Part shown: positions 1 through 12,163 of the stretch, piece after piece
How positions within the stretch are numbered: the first letter of the stretch is position 1
Layout of the letters: each line of letters begins with the position of its first letter
DNA from: Vesta saturnalis
Lineage: Eukaryota; Arthropoda; Insecta; Coleoptera; Lampyridae
DNA: 64,000 nt
Direction of reading: 5' to 3'
Assembly: GCA_036346205.1 (NCBI GenBank)
Contig: JARFJB010000762.1
Coordinates: 3,925,001-3,989,000, forward strand
Program-made: the position numbers and the translations under genes
Notes under the pieces: generated by a model
What the model was told of the DNA's origin: nothing
Database searches by the model: none
What the model saw: only the letters and a program-made list of their open reading frames with translations

Positions 1-656
1 TAATCAGCAAGGGGACCTGTTCAGTGGAGCTAAACCTCTGTGATAAGTTTCGGAGCCCTATGAGATAGTATGAGTTCCAAGTGTTGATATTTATAATATA
101 TAAATTCAAATTATGTATATATATATATATATACATATACATAGTATATAATATACCTGACGGTGTACTACCACTTTTGACTTTTTTCGCAGATAGGCAA
201 TGTATTGATACTGCAACATTCACTTGCCCTAAAAGTGTTTCTAATCTTTTGTAATAGTATTACCGTGATTAATTAAAAGAATTCAGGAAGATTTCCAACC
301 TTTAGTGACGAATTTATAACATTAAGCATCAATAAATGCATTAAATACTGGAGGCATTCAACAGAGAAGTCGTTTTTCTGGAGTCAACCTCTTCACCAAA
401 TAAGGTTGCTGGTAAACAGTGCCAATTCGTAGTTTCTTTTGGCCACATATAACAGTTTTTACGCAAAAGGTTCCCAATACGATTTTTTTAAGACACTTAG
501 TAATACATAAATGTTTCCTTACACTACACCTTGATAAAGGGTTAAGATTCAAACTTTATTTTCCTTCTTATGCACAATACACACAACCTCTTACACGATA
601 GTTACTTTGCGTTACGCTTGTTTCTTTTACAGTTGCCGTCGTTTTTATTTAAAACT
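1..656. other. no gene recognised; AT-rich DNA
   Basis: No reading frame here has family features. A short (AT)n microsatellite lies near 115-133. The two overlapping ~60-codon frames at 358-601 look like chance openings and resemble nothing I know. Confidence 0.6.
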
Positions 657-838
657 GTCTCGATAGCGCAGTTGGTTAGCGCGGTACTCTAGCAAAGTAC
701 AGGTCGTAGGTTCAAATCCTATTCGAGGTAAACTTTTTATTTATGTATTTAATAAAATTAATAATAATTATTAATTACATACTTACCTTTGAACTTATTC
801 GTTCATAACAAAACTTATAATAAATTAATGTTGCGGTG
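657..838 (+). repeat. tRNA-derived SINE, single copy (tRNA-Ala(AGC)-like head)
   Basis: Positions 657-730 fold as a complete cloverleaf: 7-bp acceptor (GTCTCGA with TCGAGGT, two G-T wobbles), D stem GCGC/GCGC, 5-bp anticodon stem GTACT/AGTAC with loop CTAGCAA (anticodon AGC, Ala), variable AGGTC and T arm GTAGG-TTCAAAT-CCTAT. The internal pol III A box (TAGCGCAGTTGG) and B box (GGTTCAAATCC) are well formed. It is not taken as a functional tRNA gene because the following ~108 bp (tail near CGTTCATAACAAAACTTATA) also follows the tRNA-like heads at 23.8-24.5 kb, which is SINE structure: tRNA head plus unrelated body plus A/T-rich tail. Sequence upstream of the head is not shared, so the 5' end is at the head. 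The alternative is a tRNA gene family carrying conserved 3' flank. Confidence 0.7.
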
Positions 839-1905
839 ATTTAAAAATTAATAAAGCGACTTTTTTGTTTAAATTAACTTAAGCTTGTGGTGCCACCTTG
901 TAACACCCTAAAGGGGTGCACAATGATATATTTTATAATTGCCCTAGTTTGCTAGCTTAATCTTTAGGGGGTTTTGCTGGCAATTCTCAATACTGAAGTG
1001 TGTGCTGGGTTGCCTATGGTTAGAACAAATTAATTAATAATTGTAATTAGACAAGGAAGGAAATTAAAATATAATACTTTCTTAAAAAATATAGTAACTA
1101 AAGAAATAATTCTGAGTTATAAAAATAAACTAAAATTTGATTCCGAATTTCAATTCAGTCGTCTGGATCGGGTTTCGGGGTAGATCGCACCTAGTCGTAA
1201 GCTGTAACAAATTTCATAAAGCGTGATTCTGTCAATTTCCACGGTTTTTTTCCGTGCATTAACAATTAATTAATGATAATGATGAGCTTTGTTTACGTTA
1301 ATGGTGTATGTGAGGATAAATTGACAATATGGTTCCTTATAAATATTCTTGGGGAAAAAACTACAATTTATCATTCAGGTAAGATAGTGATTGTTTTACT
1401 ATTTCAGAACTAATTAATTGGTGAAAAATGAGAAATACAGGGGTTGAAATCTATGTGACTTGGAGAAGGTTTAATAAATTGAATATAAACATTCGAAATT
1501 GAATGGAAATCTGGTATGCTGAAGCAGGTTAGGGTTGTGTCCTTGGCCTATATAAAGCATTAGGAATTCAAAACAGCTGATTGCTTGCTTTAGAAAATTG
1601 TTGGTTAATCAAATAAAGTATATGTAATACAATGTGAACATTTAATTATAAAGGTGTAAAGTAATTACACATTAAATTAGATAGAGAAGGTTTAATGTAA
1701 AATTAAGAAATGTGAAAAGGAAGGAGGGTGTAATTAAGTATGTTTGATAATACCAGGATTAGGTGAAGAAAATGTAGTGAATTTATTCTAGTGGTGGTAT
1801 GTTCAAATTACAGAACAATGTGATGGATTATAATCGGTTTTTAACACCAGGTAGCAAGACTTCAAAATGGTGTTTAAAAGAGGGATTATACAGGGGTAAG
1901 TAATA
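839..1905. other. no gene recognised
   Basis: AT-rich sequence without reading frames or repeats that I can identify. Confidence 0.5.
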
Positions 1906-2345
1906 TGCTGTTGACGGTATAAGATTTATTTGATGAATCGGGATTAATTAATTAACCAATGTTTTCTATACACCCTTCGTGGTTTTAACTCCGAGTGGAT
2001 GTTAGAAAGGGGGAAGGTTTACACAATTATATAAGGGGAACAGTAGGGATAAGATTTATATTATGCTGGTAACGGTATGAGTTTTATTCGGTGAATCAGG
2101 ATTGATTAACTAATGTTTCTTATACATCCTACGTGGTTGTAACTCCGAATGAATGTCAGAAAGGGTGAAGGTTCACACAATTATATGTAAGGGAAAGCGG
2201 TACGCATATGTCGCAGTATAAGATTACATTATAATTGGGGTCAGAACCACCATTCATATAGTAATACTATTAACAAGCTTTGTCTATCCATCGAGGTACG
2301 TACACCGAAGGGGCAGGCAGAATATTGTTTCTCTGACGTTAATTT
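1906..2345 (+). repeat. tandem repeat, period ~157 bp, 2 clear copies plus a decayed third
   Basis: The segment around GATGAATCGGGATTA (about 1933) recurs as GGTGAATCAGGATTGA (about 2090), and the shared stretch runs on through GTGGTTNTAACTCCGA, a GTTAGAAAGGG/GTCAGAAAGGG block and CACACAATTATAT. A weaker third unit seems to run to about 2340 (GAGGTACGTACACCGAAGGGG). Non-coding; it may be part of an unrecognised element. Confidence 0.65.
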
Positions 2346-4282
2346 AGAGGGAATTAAAGTAGAAAATTAAAAAAACTTGAACTAGGATATTGGAAGATCA
2401 GTGAATATGTCCGGATGGTATTAGAATTAAATGAATAAAATGCAGGTTATAATAAATTAGTAATAGACAGGTTATAATAGGGAGGCAGGTAATTCTCAGG
2501 ATCAAGTACGTATGAATTGACTTGAATGAGAAGAATGAGTGATGGGGGCAAGTTTATTTATAGGGGATATGTATTAGGAGAGGAAGAAGGAGTGGAAAAC
2601 TGACAGTATTTTTAAACAATACTCCATTCAATTGAGGAAGGAAATGAGGAAAGAAGTTTTGATGGGAATTTCTTTGCTAGGATAGGAAAATTAATTGCGA
2701 CGATTTTTAGGATCATCATAACCTAGAGACAATTTTTCCCGACTTGAGCATTGTTACTTGTAAATTTATGCCTAGCGTAAGGTGTTTGAAACTACCTTTC
2801 AATCATTTTACTCCTTATATCATCGACTCCGCCGATTTCCATTGTAGCTGGCTTGGCAAACTTCGGTCGGCCTGCACGACATCTAGTGCGGTTTAGACGC
2901 GTAACAAACCTCTATAAACATAAATGAAGTAACAGAGTGGAAATATCAAAATCACAATATTATTGGATTTGTATAATCACCTTATGATCTCACAAAATAA
3001 TAGTGAATATTTACATTTTTGTAATAAAGGCAAATTAGATGTTTTGGAAGCATTTGAAATTGATAAACATAAACAAAAAGTACCTTTAATGAACGAACAG
3101 GTTGGTGATTTATTAGCATAACTACTTATTCTTTGCTTATATATTTTCTCTTGATGGTGATACATGTTGTATTGAAACGCGTTGAGAAATAAAACATTAT
3201 ATAAAATATTGTAGTATTACATTTGAAGCATTAGCGCTATTAATTATGGAGTTCTATAAAGTAAGGTTAAAGAATATAAATTTATTATAGAAATAATTTC
3301 ACTTACGCCTTACTTACTTTGTTTATGTACATAGGTAGATTGATCTGAATATTCACAGAAGACAGAACCTTTAAATTTTCGGTATTCCTTCTTTATCTAG
3401 GTCATCCAATTATGATATAACTGGATGTGTTATACTTACAGGAACGTAAAGTCACGATTGTTTATGAAACACAAAGACAATTTTTATTGGTATAATTACA
3501 TCGAATTTAAATTTCTCGTTGTCAAAATTATTGAATAGAAAATATTATATTATATTATTTCTAGAGTATTTTTATTATTTTTCCATTTTACAGCCTTTAT
3601 GTATGACGCAAGTACGTTTTGATCACACATTATTGATTTACGTATATCAGTATTAGGTACATACAAAAATTTTAACACACTTTTCTTTACAAGTTCACCA
3701 AACACTTTTTATAGGAAATACTTTATTTACCACTTCGTTATTGATCTTTCCTTGAACAATTAGTTATAGTGATCCCGGGAAATCGAAAGCCATAGGAAGC
3801 ACAAATTGAGGGCTGTTGAAATATTAGAATTGTTACCAACCATTTGACTCGACAGTGTAAAATTATTTTATTTACAAATCGTTAGACTTGTTTGTACAAA
3901 TGAAAACATTAGGTAGTACATTTGTCTGTTCTTTATTGAATGTGTTAATATAACCATTCTTTAACTGTATTCTTAGCGTATTTTTCACTGAAAAATACAG
4001 CTTCAACACACGTGAAATCCGTCCAAGTGCTATCTAAGAGAAGTAACATAGTAAAAGTTCCCGGAAGATTTGATTTAATTGATTTTAAATCGCTGGGTGC
4101 GCAACAAAAAAAGAATATTACAAACAAGGTTTTTGCGGCGGAAAATCGGGCATTTTAAGTTCAATGTAGGATAAAGGAAAAGGCCATGTATTTCATTCCC
4201 TCCCCAAGGAGGGCGGGCTGCTCGAGCTTTCAGAGCTTCTTCAGCCACAATCACGGATTCCCAGCATAGATACATACATTAC
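2346..4282. other. no gene recognised
   Basis: Mostly AT-rich. A short GC-richer patch at about 2820-2900 interrupts it. The small frames at 2977-3165 and 3945-4275 (minus) show no family signature. Confidence 0.5.
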
Positions 4283-4543
4283 GTATATATGCATGGTGGG
4301 ATTAAGGATGGGTACGGTCAGGATAGGATCGCAAGGAACGGAGTTAGGGTTCTGAGGGGGGAAATACTATCCCAGCATTCGCCTAAGTAGCCGCACATGG
4401 TGTGCATATACGCAGTGACCATGCCGCTACATGTGTATGAGGAAACCCCCTGGAAAAAACCTCATACAAGGTAGACGGTAACGGGAATCGAACCCATTAC
4501 CTCCCGAGGCTGTGCACCACTACGCTACCAGCTCGGTTCAATA
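4283..4543 (-). repeat. tRNA-derived SINE, second family
   Basis: Read on the minus strand, the head begins near 4540 with GAGCTGGTAGCGTAGTGGT, giving a pol III A box (TAGCGTAGTGG), and about 35 nt later a B box (GGTTCGATTCC) inside a T arm flanked by GGTAATG and CCGTTACC. A ~190-nt unrelated, comparatively GC-rich body follows, ending near 4285. The A/B box spacing and the tRNA-like head joined to an unrelated body define a tRNA-derived SINE. The head differs from the AGC-anticodon SINE at 657. Exact ends and target duplications were not resolved. Confidence 0.65.
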
Positions 4544-5125
4544 TAGGCAAGTAATTGTAGTTTATACTGGCAAGCAATTGAGAAATGAACCTCACCGGGT
4601 AAATTTTGAAGAAACAAAATCGTTCATTAAACATAACTTTAAGAACACTATATCTTTTCTGATTTACGAATACATATCGAAGACCACGTGAAAAATACGC
4701 TTCAACTACTCCTGTGAGCGCGGCTGCTGTATTACTTAGCTATACATGCTTCAGTACTTACTAAGACGAATATATCAGTACGCCCTTGTGAATGTATGAG
4801 TAAACAGATCTTCGTAACGTGTTGGTACATCGATATCTCTTTATCAGTATGAAATATAATTCTCAATTGGGAGCCAGATCAAAGGTCTTAAAATCAAATG
4901 TCCGTGCATACGCCCAAACTATGAGTTTCTCGTTATCATAAGTTTTAGCATCCCGCATGACCCGGTACCAAGATGAGATCTCGTATCTAAAGAGGGTCTG
5001 CATGTATTGCTCTTGCTCTCTCTCTCCCCCCACCCTCACTCCCGCCCCTCTTTCTCACACACTAATTATGCACGTTTAGTTCATGGCGCCTAGAGCAACA
5101 ACCCCTTATGGTCGAATACCTCTGA
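4544..5125. other. no gene; polypyrimidine tract
   Basis: A C/T-rich run on the plus strand at about 5008-5059 (CT dinucleotides then C clusters) is the only notable structure. Confidence 0.5.
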
Positions 5126-6860
5126 GGCTACACTTCAACGTGTAGGTAGCGGATCGAGAAAGTTTTTATTATGATAATAGCAATAGGAAATCGTAATTGT
5201 TACCGCGAAAGAAAAGGTAATTAATATGAGTTTTCACAACAATAAAGTGATCGTGTAAACAACTTATATCGATAATAATCGCTGCCATCTTGATCTTAAA
5301 CCGCGTACCACTATCCGTTAGGTGTTGGCCATTGAGTGATTAACTATAGGTTATGTTCAAGCGAAAGTAGGTATTTATATGTAGATTAAAGCTCGCAACA
5401 AGCAATTTAACAATCTGATGTATAGAAAATCAGTCATTGCCTTGCAATAAGTTACTATTTAATTATCACAAGATAATGAAATTGCACAGAATTGTCTCTT
5501 GGTGACATCGATGAGGTAGTAATTTAAGTGCAAGCACGCTTACCAAATTGAAATCTGTTTAAAGAACCGCGTCAGTACTGTACGGTACGACGTTCCCCTC
5601 ATTGGTGGTATGATGACTAATATTTTCGGGCACGTAGAGAAATAATGCGTGGACAAACGCGGCATGATAAACTTCAGTTTAATTGTCGTTACTAACGATA
5701 TCAGGGTTTACAGAGACGTGTCCGGATGTCATTAAGAAAGTCTCAATCTCATCTTTACGTCTGATTTCGCAACAAAAAACTAATTACCCATGGCTTTAGC
5801 TGTTAAAACTAACCCGTTCTTACTAGTTTTAAATAGGTGAATGTGTAACTCATGAAAAAGGGTTGCCATAGTGCGTAGCAGTCACTCAAAGTTTGGTGTC
5901 ATTGCTTGCGGGTAGGTTATCGGTCACCTTGTTAACGTAACTGTTTTATTTCTACCTTATTCTTGCAAGGCTTTGTTTTAACCAAGTGTATTTGGTTGAA
6001 CCAGCTTATTTAGAATTATTTGTCTACGAATTGATTTCTTTATATACCTAATTTATTGTAACTGTACGAATGTGTTTTTGAGATTAGGTGAAAGACTCCT
6101 TTTATTCAAGATACAATTGTGTACGTGTAAATTCTTTATTCTTGCCTAAGTGTAGTTTAATCTATAATATTATTTTCCTATTTACATTATTGTTAACTTA
6201 CCTGCCGGCATGATTGGTTGTATAACGGCCACATGTTTGGTATCATAATTTTAGTTCTGATTTATTCATGACACAATTACAAGTGCGATTCCACTACTTG
6301 TTTTTTATTGTGTTTACGTGTAGATTACCTAATTCAATGGTATTTTGTTATATTTGCATATTGAACCTTTCATTTGCTTGTGTTTTCTTTGTTCTTTAAT
6401 TTATTAATGTACTTGTAAAAATGTTTATTGATTATAAAGCTAGGTTTTCTTGATGATTCTTTCCAAGTCTTGTATTTAACGGGTTAAATCATCAGTACGC
6501 AAAGCTCGTTAATTCTAGTTTGAGTAATTTCATTGTTTACCTACCCCACTGTGAGGCAACACTTACCTAATCTATTCCTATCGCATTCAAATAACACAGC
6601 GTAGCCTACTACTAGACGGCCAAATCTCTTTATTAAGTTTGAGTTTCGCGAGTAATTCCATATTAGACTTGTAAATAAATTCTAAGGTTTTCATTATTGC
6701 GAATCAAGTCAATGCAATGCAAGCAAATAATTTGAGTAAGAGTAGCATTATTGTCAGTAGTCAAGGTAAGTGTGTTAGTTAATTTTTCTAAGAATATGCA
6801 TTATTGCGAGTAAGTTCAATATTACCCTCTTACAGATTTTATAGACTTAGTTATTGAGAG
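5126..6860 (+). repeat. dispersed repeat A, copy 1
   Basis: This segment is colinear with 20985-23110. Shared landmarks in the same order are TGTAGGTAGCGGA (5140s / 20990s), GCAAGGCTTTGTTTTAA (5960s / 22200s), a GGCCACATGTT block (6220s / 22480s), a TTGAACC/TTTAACC-CTTTCATT block followed by TTTATTAATGTACTTGT (6360-6420 / 22660-22700), CTAGACGGCCA (6610s / 22890s) and TTAGACTTGTAAATAAATTCTAA (two halves, 6664-6687 / 22930s). Both are non-coding, diverged and contain indels, so the repeat is old. No LTR, TIR or coding sequence identifies its class; a long LTR or a non-autonomous DNA element would both fit. Confidence 0.7.
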
Positions 6861-7820
6861 TTACTTCGAATATTTAAGAAGAGGGTACCTTTAATCGGTT
6901 AAGGAGAATTACTTAATCCCAGAGTTAATAAATGCAATTATTGTAAACATCTGACATTTGGGAAGCCTTTAATGTCAATTTTTATGACAACCAGCATTAT
7001 AGACTAGTTAAATAGAGAAAGTAAATTTTGAATCGTCTGTAAGGACACAGGACTGTATTATTATCTGATATTTGTCAATAAACCTTTTGTGACTTGCATA
7101 CTTTGATTTGCCGTATTTTACCACACTTGTACAATTTTACAGCAAATTTTGTTTAAATAAAATAAAACCTTTACGTTACACCATTAACTGATGTGTATGA
7201 TTTGCATTAGGTATTTTCTTATTAATTTATAATTTTGTATTTTGTGGAGATACATAATTATTTAAATCATTGTTGAATACCTTTATTAACTTATTTCTAC
7301 GTCAAAATTAACATAATGACTTATAATTGTATAAACTTTACCTAAATTTACACGATCTACCGGTAATGAGAAGAATTTTGTATAAGAAAGGAATCAAACA
7401 TTTTGGTTAATCGAAAGACACGTGCTTGTACTGTTCTACGTGTAAATTAATTAACTATCCCAAATTACATCTATCGTTCATGTTGACCTTTTTATGGACT
7501 TTTCTGTACCCATTTTCCAGTATCACTGATGATATCAACATCATAATTATATCGTGGTGTGATCCCTTTGAATAATAAAATATTCGATTGCTACTAAAAG
7601 TACATGGTTACCTTATGGCTACACTTGAGAATACTTACTGCAGCTGTTACCTTCACCACTACTGATATATACCTCTGGTTGAAGTCGATCCCTTCGGGGT
7701 CATCTAAATAAGGTTAGTGTACAATTACATTCATTCCATCAGTAATTCAATCTGTACTAACCAATTATATAACATCAATCTACTGTCAATTTGCGCCAAT
7801 GGATATTGTGTTGCTTATGT
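6861..7820. other. no gene recognised
   Basis: AT-rich sequence; no motif or repeat identified. Confidence 0.5.
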
Positions 7821-8105
7821 TGTATATACTAGGGTTGTTCAATTGAAACCCATCTTTTGATCTATAAAAATATATTCAGAAATAAATTTAAAAATAATCA
7901 CCTCTACAATTAAGGCATGTATCCCACTGCTTCACCAAATACCTTGCTGCTGGTTGAAGAATTCCATGACGGTGTTTTGTATTTCGGGGTCCAATTCAAA
8001 GCGTCTACCTTTTTCAGTGAGCCATAGATATGGACATCGCAAGGCGATAAATCTGGGCTGTAGGGTGGATGTACTAAAATCCTCAATTTTTCATTGCAAA
8101 TTTTC
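7821..8105 (-). pseudogene. mariner transposase, C-terminal fragment
   Basis: The minus strand, read across several frames, shows the end of a mariner (SETMAR-like) transposase: a proline-rich HPPYSPDLSP-type stretch with the residue order of the family, then KKGRRFELDPEIQNTVMEFF, a GI block, and the closing LNCRGDYF-type motif followed by the usual short tail. The element terminus is visible at about 7829 as TA followed by GGGTTGTTCAATTGAAACCC. The N-terminal HTH region and the earlier catalytic residues are absent. Several frameshifts and stops are present, so it is dead. Nothing at 8106 onward continues the gene, so the fragment is 5'-truncated. Confidence 0.8.
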
Positions 8106-8855
8106 TTTCACTGCGCAAAAAAAAAGAAATTTTATTATATTATATTTGTCTTTACTAAACTAAAGATAGTTTTAGCTTAAAACACACAAAAAGGTAGTAA
8201 TTAGAATTGATTGTGCTTTTTGCCTAATTAAAATACAATACTGGATACGCCCCTTTTAGGAAAATTAATGTTTCATTATACAGCTTATACAAAAACATAT
8301 TGACGTCGTATCCCAATTTACTAGCATTAATCCTTAAAACGCAGTAATGACCTCTAATGTCTTGTAGTCGGACTTAACCCGTCAGCATTAACAAAAAAAT
8401 CCTTCAATACTTCCAGTAATTATGTAATTATACTGAATGCTTCCATTAATGTCTATTACAAAAATATTTATTAACACATTAACAAGGTTTTTAAACGGCA
8501 ATACACTTTGTTTTAATGCCTTTACAATCGCACAAGCCTACACGTCGGCATTAACAATACTTAATGCAGGATTGATTTTAATGTACATTCCAAAGCCTTT
8601 ATTTAGCTAAAAAGGATCACAACGTTAGTTTCCTTTACAATCGCACAGATTTATGTACAAATATTCCCAATTTCCAACTCAATAAAAAAATTACTTTACT
8701 TGCAAACTATTTTTATTATATTTAAACCCTAAAATTGAATATGGCTGTAAACAAGCAATTCTTAAAAAGTACTACAGTAGTATACTAATGAGGGTTCTAG
8801 ATCACATCTTGCTTCATGTAACTCGTTCTATTTCTAGATTTCCAGGAATTGGCTA
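8106..8855. other. no gene recognised
   Basis: AT-rich; the words TTAATGCC and TTTACAATCGCACA recur two or more times (for example near 8519 and 8634), suggesting an unresolved low-copy repeat. Confidence 0.45.
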
Positions 8856-9120
8856 ACCGATCCCCCTTTTATGACTTTTGACGTAAACAAGAGTGCGGGG
8901 CCTTTAACCCATCCCCCAGAAAAGAAGGCGTGGCATTGTTGCACCCCCTTCCTTTTGACCTAAAAAAAGTCAATGAACTTTGACATCTCCTCTCTCCTTC
9001 TGACCTAGAAGAAAAGGGCGTGGCCTTAGATTCATCACCTCCTCAATTGAACTAGAAAAAAATGTCGTGGCATTTAACCTACTTTCTCTATTTCTCTCTC
9101 ATTTATTGAAAGTCCCTTCA
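8856..9120 (+). repeat. degenerate tandem array (~50-85-bp units)
   Basis: Loosely repeated units centre on GACCTA(G)AA-AAGGCGTGGC: AAGGCGTGGCATT near 8928, GGGCGTGGCCTTA near 9015 and GTCGTGGCATTTA near 9064, separated by pyrimidine-rich stretches. The words GACCT, GGCGTG and CATTGACC resemble the array at 40299-41260, so the two may be related; this was not aligned formally. Confidence 0.45.
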
Positions 9121-10719
9121 CATGAAAATGGCACTATCCCACAACTTTAACTAAAGGTTCATTGCACAATAGCCCAATTCCAATCGTTTGAATAGGACCT
9201 CATTGCCATCTCCAAAGCGTTATCAATCTTATAGCGCTCATTAAAACCACTCTTAAAGGGTATCCCGTTTTACATGACCCTTCTAAAAGAAACCTAATGA
9301 CCTCAATGCGATGAAAACTTACACACCTACGTCACTTTGAAATTTTAAAAGAAACAACTTGAAATCCCCAGATTATGTTTTCAAATTCTCTCCATGGAGT
9401 GTGCAAAGCCATCTTAAACTCTCTATGATACTCATGATATTACTGCGTGTTGTAAATTCCTTTTTGCACTTGAAACATTACATGTTAATGTTATTGGTCC
9501 ATGAGCGATACGTAAAATGTTTGATTTTACATTAAAGTTTATTTATACACATAAACCATGCGTTAAATACTCAAACTATACTTTACCCTGAGTTCCGACA
9601 TAATATTAGATTAGGTGCTGTCCTTTTGCATTAATTCTAAATATAAATTCATTTGTTCATTATACCAGCTTCGGTTAATAAACAGATTGTCCTGTGCCGT
9701 TTTTGGGGGTATTAAAGTTCGAAATAAAAATTCTCTACCGACTCAGATAACCATCTTAGATACATGGACTACTACCGTTTTCTATAAAATACGACTTTGC
9801 CACTTCAGTGACATAATTAACGTTGATAAATTAGAACTCCTAGTGTGGGATAAAAATATATCAGTTCTGAGTGAATTATTAAATAATTACCAACTGAAAT
9901 TGTTTTATAGTGTAACGAAACATTTTCAATTTTAAAAATTTTGTGTAATTGACAGACTTGAGAGGTAATACAGCAATCTTAAGAACTGTGTGTGGTGTTA
10001 TGAGGGTTATCATTGAAATGCAAAAGAGAATTTACATTGAGATTCTCTTTTTACATACAGTTTAATTAGAAAATTGATAAATTCAAATACAAATACTCGG
10101 GATTTAAAAAGACCGTTCATAAAAGACAAAGTAAATTAATGTTACTGTATTATTAGTATAGTAGTATTATTAGACAATTTAGTTTTGTGAAGAAGCGCTA
10201 GACTACGATTGTATTTTGATCGGCTTTAGGCAGCTTCAGGTAATTTAACTTGAGCAGCGATCGGACAGATAAAACTTTTTGTAACGATTTCCTTTTCTTT
10301 GTTGCTGAGAAACATCAAAAGTAACGTTTAATTCCAGTACCTTAATCAATTAATCATTTAACTAGATATTTAACAAATCTACCGCTCCCGCCGAAGTGAA
10401 TGGTCACTCAAAACTAATTCACCATTATATGAATTTGGTTTATATAAATCGCTTGATGAATATTATTATACCCTTCAACAAAGGCACTCGGAATGGTTTT
10501 AGATATTTTGCAAGAAAAACATAATACGCAAGCTTTAAATATAAAGTAGACTAGCCAATCTCTTACTTCCCCGTTACTTAATCTTTTTTTTATAATATGC
10601 CTATGAGAAACCTCTGCAATGTTTATCCAAGGGGAGCTATACATCTGCTTCTGTAAGTTGGGTTATGCCTAATTCTACTAAACATAATACAACTTTGTCG
10701 GATAGTACGAAAGGCCAAT
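9121..10719. other. no gene recognised
   Basis: The frame at 9615-9935 (plus, 106 codons) lacks any family motif and has AT-driven composition; I regard it as chance. No structured repeat seen. Confidence 0.45.
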
Positions 10720-11274
10720 TGCCAGGAGTGAATAGGTACACCTCAACTTTCACTTTTGACGTTGGGAATTCACGATAACGTCACAAGGTCGCCCACATGG
10801 GGCTCGTGGTTTGACCTTGAGGTTGACCTTGATCAATGGTCCTGGCCTTGGGGTTGGCTTTGAGGTAGCCTCGGTCAGAACCAAAGTCCACTCAGCGCGA
10901 AATTTGAATTTGAATTAGAGGGCCCTAATGCAAACTTGTAGGACAGGTATAGAAACTTGTTCTCCGGTCTCTCCCCCTCCCCCACTTTTAACTTTAGTTA
11001 TATGTGTTATTGCATAAATATTTAGGTAGTTGAGCATTTTTAATAACGACGTTCAGTCTTGTTTATAAATCTATAGCCGTATATGTAAGAGGTATTTCCG
11101 TTAAGACAGTTTACTGCATGTAAAATAATATAGCGATCTGATCTCGAGACTGGTTATATTTGTTATTGCATTGGCATTTTCCTAATTTAAATGTAAAACA
11201 AATTTTTACCATTGTATGCAAAACGTGGCAATAATGCTACATGCTAATTTGATGTCGTTTTTTTCGAAGACAGT

Positions 11275-11560
11275 TTTTGGCACGCTGTAAGTTAAATCAG
11301 ACTGTTATTTTTTTGAATTGAGAGCTGGATTTGCAAGATGTAAGTTAAATCAATCAGGTATTCTTGAATTGTGGTTGGTGTAAGTTAAACCAAATCAGCA
11401 TTTTTGAACTGTAAGCTGGTTTTCGAAAGCTGTAAGTTATGATTTGATTGATTGAGATTGATTGATTGATCTGATTGTTTGATTTGATTGTTTGATTTGA
11501 TCGAGCGTGATTTGTTTGAGATTGCTTGAGATTTGCTTAATTGATTAATTCAAATTTCCC
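11275..11560 (+). repeat. degenerate GTAAGTTAAATCA repeats and (TTGAT)n-like microsatellite
   Basis: Four copies of a G(C)TGTAAGTTAA(A)-type word occur between about 11285 and 11435 at 50-65-bp spacing, followed by a TGATTGATT/TTGATTTGAT-rich run to about 11555. They lie inside the TIR element. Confidence 0.65.
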
Positions 11561-11644
11561 TCCATAACGGTTACAAGGACCTGTATCTACTTTTAAACCT
11601 TTATTACAGAAAATATTCATTAGTCCATACACAACTAAATAACG

Positions 11645-11965
11645 CTACAAACAAAAAATTCAAATTTCGCGCCAAGGGGGCCACGACAGGAGAGCGCAGA
11701 CCCTAACACAAGTTCCTATACCTGTTTACAAGTTAACATTAGAGTCCCCTTATTAGCATACTATTTCCAGCCATGGAGGGCCGCGGCAAGGGGGGGGGGC
11801 AGACCCTAATACAGGTTCCTATACCTGCCTGATGAGATAGTATTAAGCCCCCTTTATTAGAATACTATTTCCAGCCATGGGGGCTACTGCAAGGGGGCGA
11901 AGGCCCTAGAACAAATTCCTATACCTGTCTTACAAGTTGGCATTATGGCCCCCTTAATCGAATTA
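11645..11965 (+). repeat. ~110-bp tandem repeat, three copies, inside the TIR element
   Basis: Each unit reads roughly GGGGG..(C)AGACCCTA(A)-ACA(A/G)(G)TTCCTATACCTG, then a spacer, then CCCCCTTAT-AG(C/A)ATACTATTTCCAGCCATGG. Copies start near 11680, 11795 and 11900. The G-run of the second copy is a pure G9 stretch. The last copy runs straight into the right inverted repeat. Confidence 0.7.
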
Positions 11966-12163
11966 AAATTTCGCGCTGAGTGGATTTCGATCCTGACCTA
12001 GGCTACACCAAGGCCAACCCCAAGACCTGTCCCAAGGTCAATTCCAAGACCAGACCCCAACCTCACAGTCAAAGCACGACCCCCACGTGGGCGACCTTGT
12101 GACGTCATCGGGAATTCCCAAGATCAAAAGTTAAACTTGATGTGCCCCTATTCAGCTGCCAGG

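Larger units (their letters stand above)
10727..12156. mobile_element. non-autonomous TIR element, ~1.43 kb, flanked by TGCCAGG
   Basis: The two ends form imperfect inverted repeats of ~200 bp. The left end (GTGAATAGGTACACCTCAA..) is mirrored at the right end, with shared blocks GTCACAAGGTCGCCCAC, GGGGTTGGC and CACTCAGCGCGAAATTT in inverse order. The 7-bp word TGCCAGG sits immediately outside both ends (10720-10726 and 12157-12163) as a putative target duplication. The interior has no coding frame; it carries a degenerate GTAAGTTAAATCA repeat, a TTGAT-rich microsatellite and a ~115-bp tandem repeat (listed separately). A 7-8-bp duplication would suit a hAT- or P-like non-autonomous element, but without a transposase the superfamily is open. 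Confidence 0.75.

Noticed and set aside
657..730. Functional tRNA-Ala gene
   Set aside because: The same head with the same 3' body recurs four times, including inside a retrotransposon gag gene, which fits a SINE better than a tRNA gene.
9615..9935. 106-codon plus frame
   Set aside because: No motif, no repeat context, AT-biased composition; length within chance for this amount of sequence.
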